DNA of 49,387 bases. Origin: a virus. Where the stretch lies: IMG/VR virus record IMGVR_UViG_3300010885_019455, positions 1 to 49,387 of that record; one strand, given 5' to 3'. Within the stretch, counting starts at the first letter, position 1, and each line of letters begins with the position of its first letter. Positions 29,819 to 40,018 of this stretch are shown here, one piece after another. Under the pieces are notes generated by a model. It was not told the origin of the DNA. It did not search any database and saw nothing but the letters and a program-made list of their open reading frames with translations. The position numbers and the translations under genes are program-made.

Positions 29819-30562
29819 TTACACTTTAGGCATACCTGCTTTCGCCGTTACAAAATTACCCAATGCGCCACTTATTCCACTAACCATACCTGTTAAAGCT
29901 CCTGTTCTATCTGCTTGAGCTTGCATTTCTCGAGCTTGTGCCCCCTGTAATTGTCCAGCAACTCTGTCCATTTTTTGTTGTTCTCTATTTTCTCTAACAC
30001 CAAACATGAATGATTTGCCAGCTGCTTCCGCTGCTTGCACACGTTGTGCTTCGCTAAGCTGAACATTTTGGATTCTTTGCTTCTCACCCATTTTAGCTTC
30101 TTGCAATTGAGCTTCTCCCTGTGCTCTTAATTTTTCATTATTAGCCTCTTGAGATTCAAGATTAGAAGATATGCCTTGTTTTGCTTTTAATGCTGCTGTA
30201 GCTAAAGCGGTTGCTCCACCCGCACTTGCCCCCGTTTCTTTTAATGTGTCTAATGTATTTGCTAATGAAATATCAATTTGTTCTGCTTCAAATTTAGTAG
30301 CATTTGTAGCAACACCTAAATTTGCATAAGGATTACTTAACATACCTGATAAATCTTTTGCAATACTGCTCATATCTTTTGTAGTTTCATAAGGATTAAT
30401 AATAGCTTGTCTACTATTTTCCAAACTTATAAGTTCTGCTCCTAGTCTATCTTTTTCAGCAGCAGCCGCTCTTTGTCTTTTCTTAGCTTGGCCACCACCG
30501 ATTAGTCCACCTATAACAGATGCACCTACGCTGCCAAGCATTCCTGCAACAACCATACTCAT
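29819..30562 (-). CDS. Internal virion protein with Gly-rich membrane-like N-terminus (247 aa)
   Basis: A 247-residue protein. The first 20 residues, MSMVVAGMLGSVGASVIGGL, form a Gly-rich hydrophobic segment; the rest is long, Ala/Gln/Glu-rich helix (AQLQEAKMGEKQRIQNVQ, QLQGAQAREMQAQA), ending with a second small hydrophobic stretch (GMVSGISGALGNFVTAKAGM). This layout matches small internal core or ejection proteins of podoviruses that insert into the host envelope. It sits directly before the 467-aa and giant proteins. Confidence 0.7.
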   Translation of the reverse strand: MSMVVAGMLGSVGASVIGGLIGGGQAKKRQRAAAAEKDRLGAELISLENSRQAIINPYETTKDMSSIAKDLSGMLSNPYANLGVATNATKFEAEQIDISLANTLDTLKETGASAGGATALATAALKAKQGISSNLESQEANNEKLRAQGEAQLQEAKMGEKQRIQNVQLSEAQRVQAAEAAGKSFMFGVRENREQQKMDRVAGQLQGAQAREMQAQADRTGALTGMVSGISGALGNFVTAKAGMPKV

Positions 30563-30565
30563 ATA

Positions 30566-31039
30566 TTATTCTTTTAATAGTTTATATTCATCATATTGTT
30601 TATATGATACACAAGCTAATCTATCTTCTAATTCATCTATATCCGTAATATTATCAGGATTAGGGTGAACATTAACAAAGATAGAATCTTCTAATGCACA
30701 TATAATTCTTTTTGTTCCTTCAGGAGCATTCACATAACAAGGGGCTACATAATTTGCAGCACCCTCATCTGTAGATATTAATAATTCTCCTTTTAATAGA
30801 AACCATGTATGCGAAAATTTATGTAATTTTCCAATCACTACACTATCTTTTTGCATAAACATCTCTCTTATATATACTCCGTGTGAAAATGAATGTTTCA
30901 ACGGAAATAAATCTGTATTACCTTTTGCAATATTAGGACCTTCCATAGCTAGCATAGTTTGTTCTAGGCGTTCCACTTTATCAATGTATTCCTGGCTAAC
31001 TATTCTATGCTCTTTTTGTGGTTCTAATTTGTTATCCAT
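30566..31039 (-). CDS. Cupin-fold phage protein (157 aa)
   Basis: A 157-residue protein with a single cupin-like beta-barrel: FSHGVYIREMFMQKDSVVIG, HKFSHTWFLLKGELLISTDE, PEGTKRIICALEDSIFVNVH. The H-x-x-x-H-T-x-F-L-L-x-G-x-x and P-x-G-x-K-R segments recall a family spread across marine phages and often placed among tail/virion genes. It could be structural rather than enzymatic; the His residues could bind a metal. Start by position 12 nt after the 508-aa gene. Confidence 0.7.
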   Translation of the reverse strand: MDNKLEPQKEHRIVSQEYIDKVERLEQTMLAMEGPNIAKGNTDLFPLKHSFSHGVYIREMFMQKDSVVIGKLHKFSHTWFLLKGELLISTDEGAANYVAPCYVNAPEGTKRIICALEDSIFVNVHPNPDNITDIDELEDRLACVSYKQYDEYKLLKE

Positions 31040-31050
31040 TATATTTAATT

Positions 31051-32577
31051 TTAGTAAGATGAATCTATGTATTCAGAAGATACAGCAAATAATTCCGCGC
31101 TTTTGTTTAAGCTTGCATTAGTATAATTCATTCTAACTGTTGCTGTTGTTCCTTTAACGCCTGTCATTGAGTTACCCCATACAATTTCACTATTTGCTGC
31201 TGGTGTAATATTAACAAGATTTGCAAAATATTTATCTTCTTTCCTTTTGAATGAATTTGTAAATAATTGTAATTCTAAATCAGCAAGAGTCGTAGTATAA
31301 GTTGCTTTAGATACAGGGACCGAAACATCAGAGTCAGTATAAAATGATAAAGTTTCCCAACCTGGACCTCCTTCATAATTAATTGTTTTAAAAGTTTTAA
31401 CTAATGAAACTTCTGGATTAAATATAACTTCAACTGCTGAATCATAAGTAATACCATAGAAACTACCCCATCCTGTATTGCTTGGAGAATAATGTTTCCA
31501 TATTTCACCGTTTTTAAATGTATAGAAGTTATTTCTTAAACTTCCACCTTGGTTTGGTTTATAATCGAAGAAACTTGTCCACCCTGCTACATCTTCATCA
31601 AACGTTAAGGTTTTATAAGTTCCATCTACAGGTTGCATTGATAAAACATATTCTTTATTATGCATGTCCCACATACCTAGTATAAAACCATTGTTACCAA
31701 TTTCAGAAAGATTATCTCTAAAGAAATCTCCCATACCATATTCTGATATTTCAGATATACCATCTTGTGATAATCTTAATACTACATTTCTGTTTCTATC
31801 AACAAAGTACTTACGGAAGCCATAAACAGCAAAACTTTCTGGATTAGTACCAATACCATAGTTACCAGCATAAGCTTGAACCTGACCGATTACCATAGCC
31901 CCAGATGTTGTTATTGGTTGTCCTTCTGCTGAATAGATAGCGTCTTTGTCAATTAATGCTTGACTAACTTTGAATTCTTGGAATATAATTAAGTTTGTAT
32001 CTTCTGAATATAACTTTTGAATAGAACCATTTGTTGGATCTAAGCTTCTTGTTATGTCTTCTCCTACAGAAAATTCATTTGTTTTATTAACTCCTGTTCT
32101 TGAATTAAATACTCCTGAATATATCAAAGAGTTTTGCCTATGCTGCTGTTGTGGTCTGTCTTCTACTATATAGGCTTTAACACCTAAATCAACATTAGTA
32201 TTGTTATACCCACCTCTAATTCTTGCTTCTTCAACAAACCAATCTGACTCAACTGGTTCATAAGCTGCTGGTATATAATCAAAGTTTGTTATTGGTCCAA
32301 AAGTTAATACTTCCGCATCATCAATATCAACTGCTTCACTTAATATAAATTCAGTAGCACTTGTTTTTTTATATACATAAGGATTAGGCACAGGAGCACC
32401 ATCCCAGCTAACATTTTGACCAACACCTATATTTCCATTCGCTTCTGTTATAATTATAGTAGCAGAATCTACAACAGCTGCATCGAGCACAGCCGTTGTA
32501 TTTTCTACTTCTACTATTGTATCTAACTTCTTTAACCAAAAAGAGTTAAAGTATTTTAATTCTAATATTGCTGCCAT
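31051..32577 (-). CDS. Tail protein resembling the C-terminal part of a muzzle/stabilisation protein (508 aa)
   Basis: A 508-residue beta-rich protein. Pieces such as EDTNLIIFQEFKVSQALIDK, IYSAEGQP, VIGQVQAYAGNYGI, NPESFAVYGFRKYFVDRNRN and LRLSQDGISEISEYGMGDFF are, as I recall, found in the C-terminal part of larger tail stabilisation proteins of marine and crAss-like podoviruses. Here they form a separate gene 67 nt after the 1712-aa protein, so the usual single protein may be split in two. Confidence 0.65.
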   Translation of the reverse strand: MAAILELKYFNSFWLKKLDTIVEVENTTAVLDAAVVDSATIIITEANGNIGVGQNVSWDGAPVPNPYVYKKTSATEFILSEAVDIDDAEVLTFGPITNFDYIPAAYEPVESDWFVEEARIRGGYNNTNVDLGVKAYIVEDRPQQQHRQNSLIYSGVFNSRTGVNKTNEFSVGEDITRSLDPTNGSIQKLYSEDTNLIIFQEFKVSQALIDKDAIYSAEGQPITTSGAMVIGQVQAYAGNYGIGTNPESFAVYGFRKYFVDRNRNVVLRLSQDGISEISEYGMGDFFRDNLSEIGNNGFILGMWDMHNKEYVLSMQPVDGTYKTLTFDEDVAGWTSFFDYKPNQGGSLRNNFYTFKNGEIWKHYSPSNTGWGSFYGITYDSAVEVIFNPEVSLVKTFKTINYEGGPGWETLSFYTDSDVSVPVSKATYTTTLADLELQLFTNSFKRKEDKYFANLVNITPAANSEIVWGNSMTGVKGTTATVRMNYTNASLNKSAELFAVSSEYIDSSY

Positions 32578-32644
32578 AAGTTATATAATCACATGTTTTT
32601 CGTTTTTTTTAGTTTAATTATAGTATTTTACGTTAATAAAGCTA

Positions 32645-35600
32645 TTAGGCTGGAGCTTGATAATATACATTATAACTATAATTTGCAATAGGCAACGGTC
32701 CTGAGTTAGCATTATTTTGTCCAACCCAAGCTGTTTGAGAATTTGGCGTAGGTATTATTTGTTCTATTACCTCTCCGTCAGCATCAAATTTAGCACAATA
32801 GAAAGGTGTTTCGGTATATTTGCCCGTTTCATCTGGATCATAATTTTTAGTTGTTCTAAATACATAAAATCTATTAGCGACCGGTGGAATCCATTTCTCA
32901 GTAAAATTATCGTCTGTATAAAATCTTTTTATTTCAGTGCCTTCTATTGTATTTGCATATAATGCTCCTAGACTTTCGTTATCAAGTGCCGTTTCAATAT
33001 TCAAATTACCTCCCGCTAAACTTCCTGCTGTACCTGCAAATTCGTTAATTAATTGTAAAGCAATTTTATTTGGATTACCATCAACATTTATTGCAGCAAT
33101 ATATCCTATAAAGCTACTCACGGAAGCAGAATTAAATATATAAAATAAACCTGGGACAATTTGATTATTGGTGTTTGTTAAAATAACTTCTGTTGCAAGA
33201 TCTCCTATACTAATTGTTCCAGATGTTATGTCATTTACTGGTGAATTATATTCTAACCCTCTTGTAGCATCTTGTGTTTCATAAGGAACTCCAGATGGAT
33301 AATTTCCAACATATTCTTCTACTCCTGTATAATAGGTATAATAATTTGTTATCGGTATTAAAAGCCCAGGTAACGTTTGTGTATAAGAATAATTTGCATC
33401 TTCCCCGTAAAACCTAACAGTTGGGTATGTGCCTTGTGTATTTGTAAGTACATTTATTATTTTTACCCCAATAGCATACTCATATAATGTAGGCTCTGCC
33501 TCAATGGTAAAAGAAGTTGTTAATGCTTGTTCTTGTCCATAGATGAGAGTTCCGCCATCGTCAATTGTTGTAACAATTAGGGGACCTATTTTATAAGCAG
33601 GATTTCCAAAGTTGTTTTCATTATTGGTTTGTGCCCAAGCTGTTGGTGTACCTGAGATATATGGTCTTTTATATAAATATATTTCCGCTTCAGCTCTTAT
33701 TGTAGCAATGCCTAAAGCAGGATTACAAAGTCCGGGAGCAGGTACATCTAACTTTATTTTAACTCTATATTCACCTTCACTTAAACCTGTTGGCAATATA
33801 GGGCCTTCACCAAAATCAGATGCATTTTTAACTTCTACGTTTTCAACAAACTGGTATACACCACCAGATCCAGGAATTATTGGCATATAAGCATTATTAG
33901 GCGAATTATTAGGCCCTATATAAATCATACCATAAGGAGCTGATCCACCTTCGCAGGTAGTTTGTCCATTTATATTAAGAGTACTCTCGTATTCAGGTCT
34001 TAACCAAAACGGAACGGGTTCATCACCTACATTTATAGTTAACTCAATAGTAGCAGATTTTGTACCAAAGGTTGTTCCCTCAACTGGTAAAATTGCGCCA
34101 GTAGATGTATTAACAGCATCTTGTACTTTTATTACTAAGTTATATATACCTAAAGGCACTTGATCGTCTATTAATTCTAATAAGCCGCTATATGCACCTA
34201 TTTGGAAGTAAGGTCCTGGATCACCACTATCTATACTCCATTTTAATCCAGTTTCAGATAATAAAAATGAACCATTGTTTGCTTCTAATGTTACAAAGCT
34301 AGTTGTATTTTGTGTTATATTATAATTTTCTTCTGTTGTAGTTATAATTGGTGAACTATTGCCCAATCTACCCTCTATAGTTAATGTTGCTGAAATAGGT
34401 TGTTCTGGATCAGAAAGATCTTCTACATTAAATGTAAAGGTATAAGATTCTTTTTCAGCAGCATTGTTATTAAATACAAAAGTAGATGTTGGAGTTATAA
34501 ATAACCTATATAAATCGTTTGTACCATCATTAGTTGCTTCTATTCCAAAATCACCTAATCTACTAACACCACTTCCGTCAAAAATTGTATCAATAGTAAC
34601 TGTTGTATTTGATATAATAATACCGTTTTGATTTAAAACATAAAATTCATCAGTTATGTATTTTGAATCTTCGTCTCCTGCTCCGTCCCCACCTCCATCA
34701 GGGTCTTGCCATTCAAAATGGGTATAATTAACATTGCCAAAACTTACAGGACCATCAAAACCAGTTAATACATCTGCGTTCAAATCAGATATTAGTCCTG
34801 TAGTTGCTGTTTCCCAAAACAATTCTAATAGACTTTGCTCAGGCCTTGTTTCATATACACTTAAAAAAGGAATCATGTCAGAAGCTATAACCCCAATTTC
34901 ATTAACCGTAGAAACTCTGCCTATTAAAGGTTTTGTTTGCAATTGATAAAAATTTAATCCTGCTGTACCACTTAAATTATCTTCAGAACTATCCAAAAAA
35001 TTAAACTCATCAGCTGAAGCAATTGATGTAACAGTATCTGCTTTTCTAGTTGGAAAATATTGTACATTTTCTGCTCGTGTAATTATAAAAGTAACATAAG
35101 GATCTCCATTTGGATTTGCTCCCGCAGTTAATACCCAGTTTGGAGAAGATATTGTTATAGTGCCTGTGGTGCCAACAATTTCGTTAGAAACAACAACAGT
35201 ATTACCTAGCCATCTATACGGACTTGGTTTTGTCCCTCCTAAAGGAGGATCATTATCCACAGGAGCATTGGCTTCTACACATTGTATTCCGTCTCCAGCG
35301 CTTATTAATGTATAATCTGGGTTTGTAACGGTGTCATATTCTATAGTAGTTACTTTAGCTGAATAATCAGGGTCTTCTCCTGTTATTTCTAATGTTGCTT
35401 TTGTATTCTCTACTCTACCATACAGCTGCACGCTACTTCTATATTGTTTTTGGTCAGGACCAACTTCTGATAAATCTCTTGGGACTTTATTAATATTATC
35501 ATTAATTAATACAATGTGAGATGTGTTACCCGTTTCACTAACCGGAAATTGTGTAGTATTTATACCATTTTGTAATCTGGAAGTAGCTGTAACTCCAGTG

Positions 35601-37783
35601 CCAGCATATACCACTTGCGATCCTGAAGTTTGATTCTTAGGATAACCATTTAGCATTCCTGGAAGATATACATTATAGTAATCTTGCTCTTGTTGTTTAA
35701 CAACTATTTTATAAGAATACCATCCAATAGGATTGTATTTGTAAGAAAATTTAATATCTTTAACCTCTCCCTCTTGTGCTACATATAAATATATATCGTT
35801 AACTCTACCGCTTGTATCTATTGTATACTCATTGGCGTTTAAAGTAGGAACTGGATCCGATAATACTTTTACGTAATCTGTATAAAATCCTCTAACTATA
35901 TCACCTTCAGCTGGAGGCGTATTAGTTGCTGCAGTTATATCTAAAGTATACGTGTATGTTGTATCTGTTATCGTTGATGCTGTAATTGCAAACCCTGAAT
36001 TTGAAGTAGGTATTGCATACAAACCAGGTTGACCATTAGGTATATATTTTTCCTGATCTATTGGACTACCTAAATATAATATTAGGGCATCTCCAAACCA
36101 AGAGCGTACGTCTTCAAATAAAATAGAATTTTCATAGCTTGAATAAACAGTTGATCCTTTTGCATATTCACCACCACCTATACTAAGACCTGTTAAATCG
36201 CTTGAAGATAGAATAACCGGAGATTGCCTACCAAACTTATCAGCCATTACAAAACCTACTTGATAATTTCTATTCTTTTTTAATGTATGATTTGGATATT
36301 CTATAAAGTTTGTTCTGTTTGTTGACTTTGGCTGTACGGATATATAATAATTTATAGAAGATAATGAGGTATATTTATCGTAATAATTACCATAAATTAT
36401 TCTATTACCAGCTGATTCTTGAGCTCTCGCTCTTACTGGAACCTTATCATAGACCCTTACTGTTTGATCTTCAGGTAATGTTTTATATGGTTTTTGTGAT
36501 TGGTATGGTTGTACATAATAATTATTATCAGTATTTAATGCGGTATTTATAGCGCTTATTGGTAATGTTTCAAAAACTTTTACAGCCGTAGAATCTGATT
36601 CTTTATATAAAATATCAATCTCTGCTATTTTATAACTATTAGTAAGATTACCTATTTTATCAGGAAACGGAACTATCAGTTCAATGTTGTTTACGTTGTT
36701 TTCAAACCAATTTATTACTGTACTTCTATATGCGTCTGTTTCGTTACCGGCTATAAAATATCCTTTTTGTTTAGGTATATAAGCTATTTGAGTAAAAGGA
36801 GCCATTAAAGAATATTCATTATCATCGTATTTAAAACGATAACTAAATCTAACATATTTATCTTCTAAAAAAGCAGGATCCCCAGGCCAAGCAGGCACGG
36901 AGGACTTATCTGACATTGTTGAGATTAAAAAAGTTAATTGATCTCCTTCTGCAATAGGTATAGTTGGTGCTTCATACAGTGTTACTCTTTGCTCATCAAT
37001 GTCATAGTCTGCAACTGTTATATATTCACTACCAGATATATTATCCGAAATTATTGTCATTCCTTCAACAATTATAGGAACTCCACCTGCGGGAAATCCT
37101 ACATCAAATACTGTACTACTACCTACACTAGCAACTTCTACAACTACTTTTCTGTATAATGATATAGGTTCTATAGGAGCATACTTAGCCACAGAAATTT
37201 GTTCTTCTGTAGTATAATAGTTTATACTTGTTAAAGCATTTGCTACGTTTATTTTTCTAGGTTGGTTTCTATTATCAGTCCAGAACAATAAACCTTCTAC
37301 TAAATTTACACCTGTTATTTTAAATTCTTTATTTTTTGCTAAATTTAGAAATGTGCCTTCTACTAGTGTAACGTATGTTTCAGGTGAATCAAAATCATAC
37401 ATTGCTATTTTCATTTTCCATTCTGTTATACCGTCTGTAAACGGTGCATCCTCTGGAAAAGTTATTAAATTTGGATTTGGATCAGTATAGTTTGTTAAAA
37501 ATTGAAATACACGATTATTTTGATTATCCATAAATATACCAATACATTCTAATTCTGGTATATAATCTGGATTAGGTGTTTCTGTTCCAGGTAAAAATTC
37601 ACCATTATAAGTATCTAATAATAGTTCATTGCCTAAAACATTTTTTAATGATCCAATATCGTCAGCTTCTGATTTACCTACTGAAATATTATTTGCATAT
37701 CTATATTCCCCATTAGGGATAAGTCTATCGTCTAAGTCTTGGTTCATTTTAGACTTTAGAAAACTATTTTTTACTTCTGCCAT
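32645..37783 (-). CDS. Large tail protein, muzzle/stabilisation-like with Ig/cadherin-type insert (1712 aa)
   Basis: A 1712-residue, beta-rich protein. It begins AEVKNSFLKSKMNQDLDDRL, then IPNGEYRYANNISV and LKNVLGNELL, the signature opening of tail stabilisation/muzzle proteins in marine and crAss-like podoviruses. Near residues 970-1000 is PFLSVYETRPEQSLLELFWE, also typical. A cadherin/Ig-like section follows (about 1060-1260, SYTFTFNVEDLSD, NIVIKVQD-type strands), and the C-terminus is rich in Gly, Asn, Thr and Tyr, as in adhesins. It probably forms the distal tail tube and perhaps receptor-binding arms. Domain limits are approximate. Confidence 0.75.
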   Translation of the reverse strand: MAEVKNSFLKSKMNQDLDDRLIPNGEYRYANNISVGKSEADDIGSLKNVLGNELLLDTYNGEFLPGTETPNPDYIPELECIGIFMDNQNNRVFQFLTNYTDPNPNLITFPEDAPFTDGITEWKMKIAMYDFDSPETYVTLVEGTFLNLAKNKEFKITGVNLVEGLLFWTDNRNQPRKINVANALTSINYYTTEEQISVAKYAPIEPISLYRKVVVEVASVGSSTVFDVGFPAGGVPIIVEGMTIISDNISGSEYITVADYDIDEQRVTLYEAPTIPIAEGDQLTFLISTMSDKSSVPAWPGDPAFLEDKYVRFSYRFKYDDNEYSLMAPFTQIAYIPKQKGYFIAGNETDAYRSTVINWFENNVNNIELIVPFPDKIGNLTNSYKIAEIDILYKESDSTAVKVFETLPISAINTALNTDNNYYVQPYQSQKPYKTLPEDQTVRVYDKVPVRARAQESAGNRIIYGNYYDKYTSLSSINYYISVQPKSTNRTNFIEYPNHTLKKNRNYQVGFVMADKFGRQSPVILSSSDLTGLSIGGGEYAKGSTVYSSYENSILFEDVRSWFGDALILYLGSPIDQEKYIPNGQPGLYAIPTSNSGFAITASTITDTTYTYTLDITAATNTPPAEGDIVRGFYTDYVKVLSDPVPTLNANEYTIDTSGRVNDIYLYVAQEGEVKDIKFSYKYNPIGWYSYKIVVKQQEQDYYNVYLPGMLNGYPKNQTSGSQVVYAGTGVTATSRLQNGINTTQFPVSETGNTSHIVLINDNINKVPRDLSEVGPDQKQYRSSVQLYGRVENTKATLEITGEDPDYSAKVTTIEYDTVTNPDYTLISAGDGIQCVEANAPVDNDPPLGGTKPSPYRWLGNTVVVSNEIVGTTGTITISSPNWVLTAGANPNGDPYVTFIITRAENVQYFPTRKADTVTSIASADEFNFLDSSEDNLSGTAGLNFYQLQTKPLIGRVSTVNEIGVIASDMIPFLSVYETRPEQSLLELFWETATTGLISDLNADVLTGFDGPVSFGNVNYTHFEWQDPDGGGDGAGDEDSKYITDEFYVLNQNGIIISNTTVTIDTIFDGSGVSRLGDFGIEATNDGTNDLYRLFITPTSTFVFNNNAAEKESYTFTFNVEDLSDPEQPISATLTIEGRLGNSSPIITTTEENYNITQNTTSFVTLEANNGSFLLSETGLKWSIDSGDPGPYFQIGAYSGLLELIDDQVPLGIYNLVIKVQDAVNTSTGAILPVEGTTFGTKSATIELTINVGDEPVPFWLRPEYESTLNINGQTTCEGGSAPYGMIYIGPNNSPNNAYMPIIPGSGGVYQFVENVEVKNASDFGEGPILPTGLSEGEYRVKIKLDVPAPGLCNPALGIATIRAEAEIYLYKRPYISGTPTAWAQTNNENNFGNPAYKIGPLIVTTIDDGGTLIYGQEQALTTSFTIEAEPTLYEYAIGVKIINVLTNTQGTYPTVRFYGEDANYSYTQTLPGLLIPITNYYTYYTGVEEYVGNYPSGVPYETQDATRGLEYNSPVNDITSGTISIGDLATEVILTNTNNQIVPGLFYIFNSASVSSFIGYIAAINVDGNPNKIALQLINEFAGTAGSLAGGNLNIETALDNESLGALYANTIEGTEIKRFYTDDNFTEKWIPPVANRFYVFRTTKNYDPDETGKYTETPFYCAKFDADGEVIEQIIPTPNSQTAWVGQNNANSGPLPIANYSYNVYYQAPA

Positions 37784-37789
37784 TTAATT

Positions 37790-39019
37790 TTAGTGTTTAA
37801 TCCATTTTGATTTTCCTCTCATAACCTGCGTAAATTCTTCTAACTTAATATTAGATAATCTAATTTTAGCATTTCTTAATTTAGCACTTCTTTCTCTTTT
37901 AAGTCGTTGTACTAAATATTCAGGTTGATTAGCTCTAGTAGATATTATTGAATGTAATATATGTGCATACATCGCTTCTTCTGCCATCTTAGGTATCTTG
38001 CTATCTAATTCGTAAGCTAAACCATCAGATATGTATTCAAGTACAATTAGCATGTCGATTAAATTACTTGAGAATGATATTTTACCTTCTCTATCATTTA
38101 TTGTAAATGTACCGTTGTAGTTTGCGTATTGTGGATCCATACCATATCTTCTACCGTAATATCCATAATCATATCCATTGTTCCATCCATCACCATAACC
38201 ATCTCCTCCAAAATTAGCAACCCCGTTAACTAAATTAATTAATCTACCGTTATTTACGCTTTTCCATCTTTCTTCAGTTATCGAGGTTCCATCGATGTTT
38301 TCATCATAACCACTCTGTATAGGTTGTCCATTATTACTTTGTATTGGTGTACTAAACGGATCAATAGTTAACGATGTAGGATAAATAGGGTGTTTAACTC
38401 CCTGTCTGTCGATCCATGATATTTTTACATAGTTAACATAGTCTTGTGGTAATATAACACTTAGGCTATGAGGCACAGTTAACTCCTGCGATTTTACACT
38501 TTTTAATACATCATAACTAAATTCTTGTAATCCACGTTTTGCATGAAACAATACATCAGTTCTTTTAACATCCGGTATAAGCTTATTAACCCCAACGTAA
38601 GCCACAATAAAATTATTTATGACATCATCTAAGGTAATATAAGAATAACCTCCATAATTGTCTTCTACGGTGTTCCCATAAGCATCACGATCGCCATAAT
38701 CACCACCATCAATTGCTTTAAGCTGTACAACAACGTATCTATATTGCGGAACGGCTGTTGCAAATATAATTGTATTTTTAAATAATGTATATTCAAGTAT
38801 ATATTCTGTAAAATCTATACCGTCTGTACTAGTGTATAATTTAAAATTATTTAAAGCATAAGCAGATTCATTTGGATCCCAACTACCTAAATATAAATCT
38901 GTGTCAAAAGTAAATGTAAAATTTGTTTGACCAGCTACATCTGTTACTTGAAACCCCTGTGAACCAGCATAATATTGTCTATTTGTTTCGGTAATTAAAC
39001 CGCCATCTGGAAATGCCAT
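37790..39019 (-). CDS. Head-tail connector / tail tube-type protein (409 aa)
   Basis: A 409-residue protein. It contains LDDVINNFIVAYVGVNKLIP, a long helix (FHAKRGLQEFSYDVLKS), VPHSLSVILPQDYVNYVKIS, and a Gly/Tyr-rich loop (GGDGYGDGWNNGYDYGYYGR) before ISFSSNLIDMLIVLEYISDG. The pattern is one I associate with ring/adaptor proteins near the tail hub of crAss-like podoviruses. It lies between the 307-aa and 1712-aa proteins (6-7 nt gaps), so it is coexpressed with them. Confidence 0.65.
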   Translation of the reverse strand: MAFPDGGLITETNRQYYAGSQGFQVTDVAGQTNFTFTFDTDLYLGSWDPNESAYALNNFKLYTSTDGIDFTEYILEYTLFKNTIIFATAVPQYRYVVVQLKAIDGGDYGDRDAYGNTVEDNYGGYSYITLDDVINNFIVAYVGVNKLIPDVKRTDVLFHAKRGLQEFSYDVLKSVKSQELTVPHSLSVILPQDYVNYVKISWIDRQGVKHPIYPTSLTIDPFSTPIQSNNGQPIQSGYDENIDGTSITEERWKSVNNGRLINLVNGVANFGGDGYGDGWNNGYDYGYYGRRYGMDPQYANYNGTFTINDREGKISFSSNLIDMLIVLEYISDGLAYELDSKIPKMAEEAMYAHILHSIISTRANQPEYLVQRLKRERSAKLRNAKIRLSNIKLEEFTQVMRGKSKWIKH

Positions 39020-39025
39020 GTGCTA

Positions 39026-39949
39026 TTAAGATTTTGAATTTGTTTGTTCTGCTTGAATTTGTGATGCAGCAACTTGAATTATTTGTGGGTCTTTTATAAC
39101 AACACCTGAATATAACAATATTTTTGTTATAACATTTGTCTGTTCTGAAACCATTAATTCAAATTGTTGTGAAGTATTAGGGTTATATGTGTATGTATAA
39201 AATGGAGCTGTAGCTGTAAAGTTCCATATAACATCTTTTGGTTTTCTAACAAAAGAGGCTGATACACCTGTAGTTATTGTATCTGGATAAACATTTAGTT
39301 TTTCGTCTGTGTATATATATAAAGGATATTTTTTTGTCGGTTTTGTTAAAGGTGATTTATTTATATATAATAAGTTATTTCGTTGCACTCTCTGCATCTC
39401 TATTGTATCATCATATATTACAGTACCTAATCTGTAAAAGTCATTAGCAGTAACTGTAACAAGTACATTAAACACTGTAGTTGGTGTACTGGTTAATGTT
39501 ATAGTATTGCTTGCTACAGAATATTCTGATGGATTCTGTAAAACACCATCAAAATAAACTTTTAGCAAACCATTTTGTATTTGGGCTTGTGTTAAATTTG
39601 TTAACGTATAGTTTTGTTGTCCAATAGCTGTAACAAAAACAGGTTCTGAATATATAGTAGAACCAGAAGAAGTTGGTAAATCCCATTCGCTATTACCTAC
39701 ATAAGTACAATTACCTATAGTTTTAAATACAGCTAATTGCTCATCTAAATTTTTAATCCTATCAGCATATTCGCTATCATTATCAGGTACTCTTAATTGT
39801 TGATTAAGATTATCAAAATAATCCTCGAATATTTCAAGTTGAACTTGAGTTGCTATTTTATTAAACTCATCAGGCGTCATGTAACCACGTTGCTCTTTAT
39901 TAAGTATTAATAAAACGGTTTTGTAAACTGTATCTACGTTTATTGCCAT
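39026..39949 (-). CDS. Head-completion / connector-type protein (307 aa)
   Basis: A 307-residue protein: helical N-terminal third (VDTVYKTVLLILNKEQRGYM, TPDEFNKIATQVQLEIFEDY), then beta-rich (GQQNYTLTNLTQAQIQNGLL, YSVASNTITLTSTPTT) and a late FELMVSEQTNVITKILLYSG. The N-terminal P-D-E-F-N-x-x-A-x-x-x-Q-x-E-I-F-E-x-Y segment recalls adaptor proteins downstream of the capsid gene in Bacteroidota and marine podoviruses. Assigned by position and pattern. Confidence 0.65.
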   Translation of the reverse strand: MAINVDTVYKTVLLILNKEQRGYMTPDEFNKIATQVQLEIFEDYFDNLNQQLRVPDNDSEYADRIKNLDEQLAVFKTIGNCTYVGNSEWDLPTSSGSTIYSEPVFVTAIGQQNYTLTNLTQAQIQNGLLKVYFDGVLQNPSEYSVASNTITLTSTPTTVFNVLVTVTANDFYRLGTVIYDDTIEMQRVQRNNLLYINKSPLTKPTKKYPLYIYTDEKLNVYPDTITTGVSASFVRKPKDVIWNFTATAPFYTYTYNPNTSQQFELMVSEQTNVITKILLYSGVVIKDPQIIQVAASQIQAEQTNSKS

Positions 39950-39973
39950 TTTGCTTATTTTATTATAATATAT

Positions 39974-39999
39974 GAGCGGTAACCGCTAAGCCACCGCTC
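39974..39999 (-). promoter_or_regulatory. Intergenic hairpin before the 307-aa gene
   Basis: A 7-bp inverted repeat GAGCGGT (39974-39980) / ACCGCTC (39993-39999) with an internal AGCGGTTACCGCT that can fold alternatively. It lies in the 69-nt gap between two late genes. There is no T-run, so it could be an RNA-processing or attenuation structure rather than a terminator. Confidence 0.45.
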
Positions 40000-40018
40000 T
40001 ATATATTAATATTACGTG

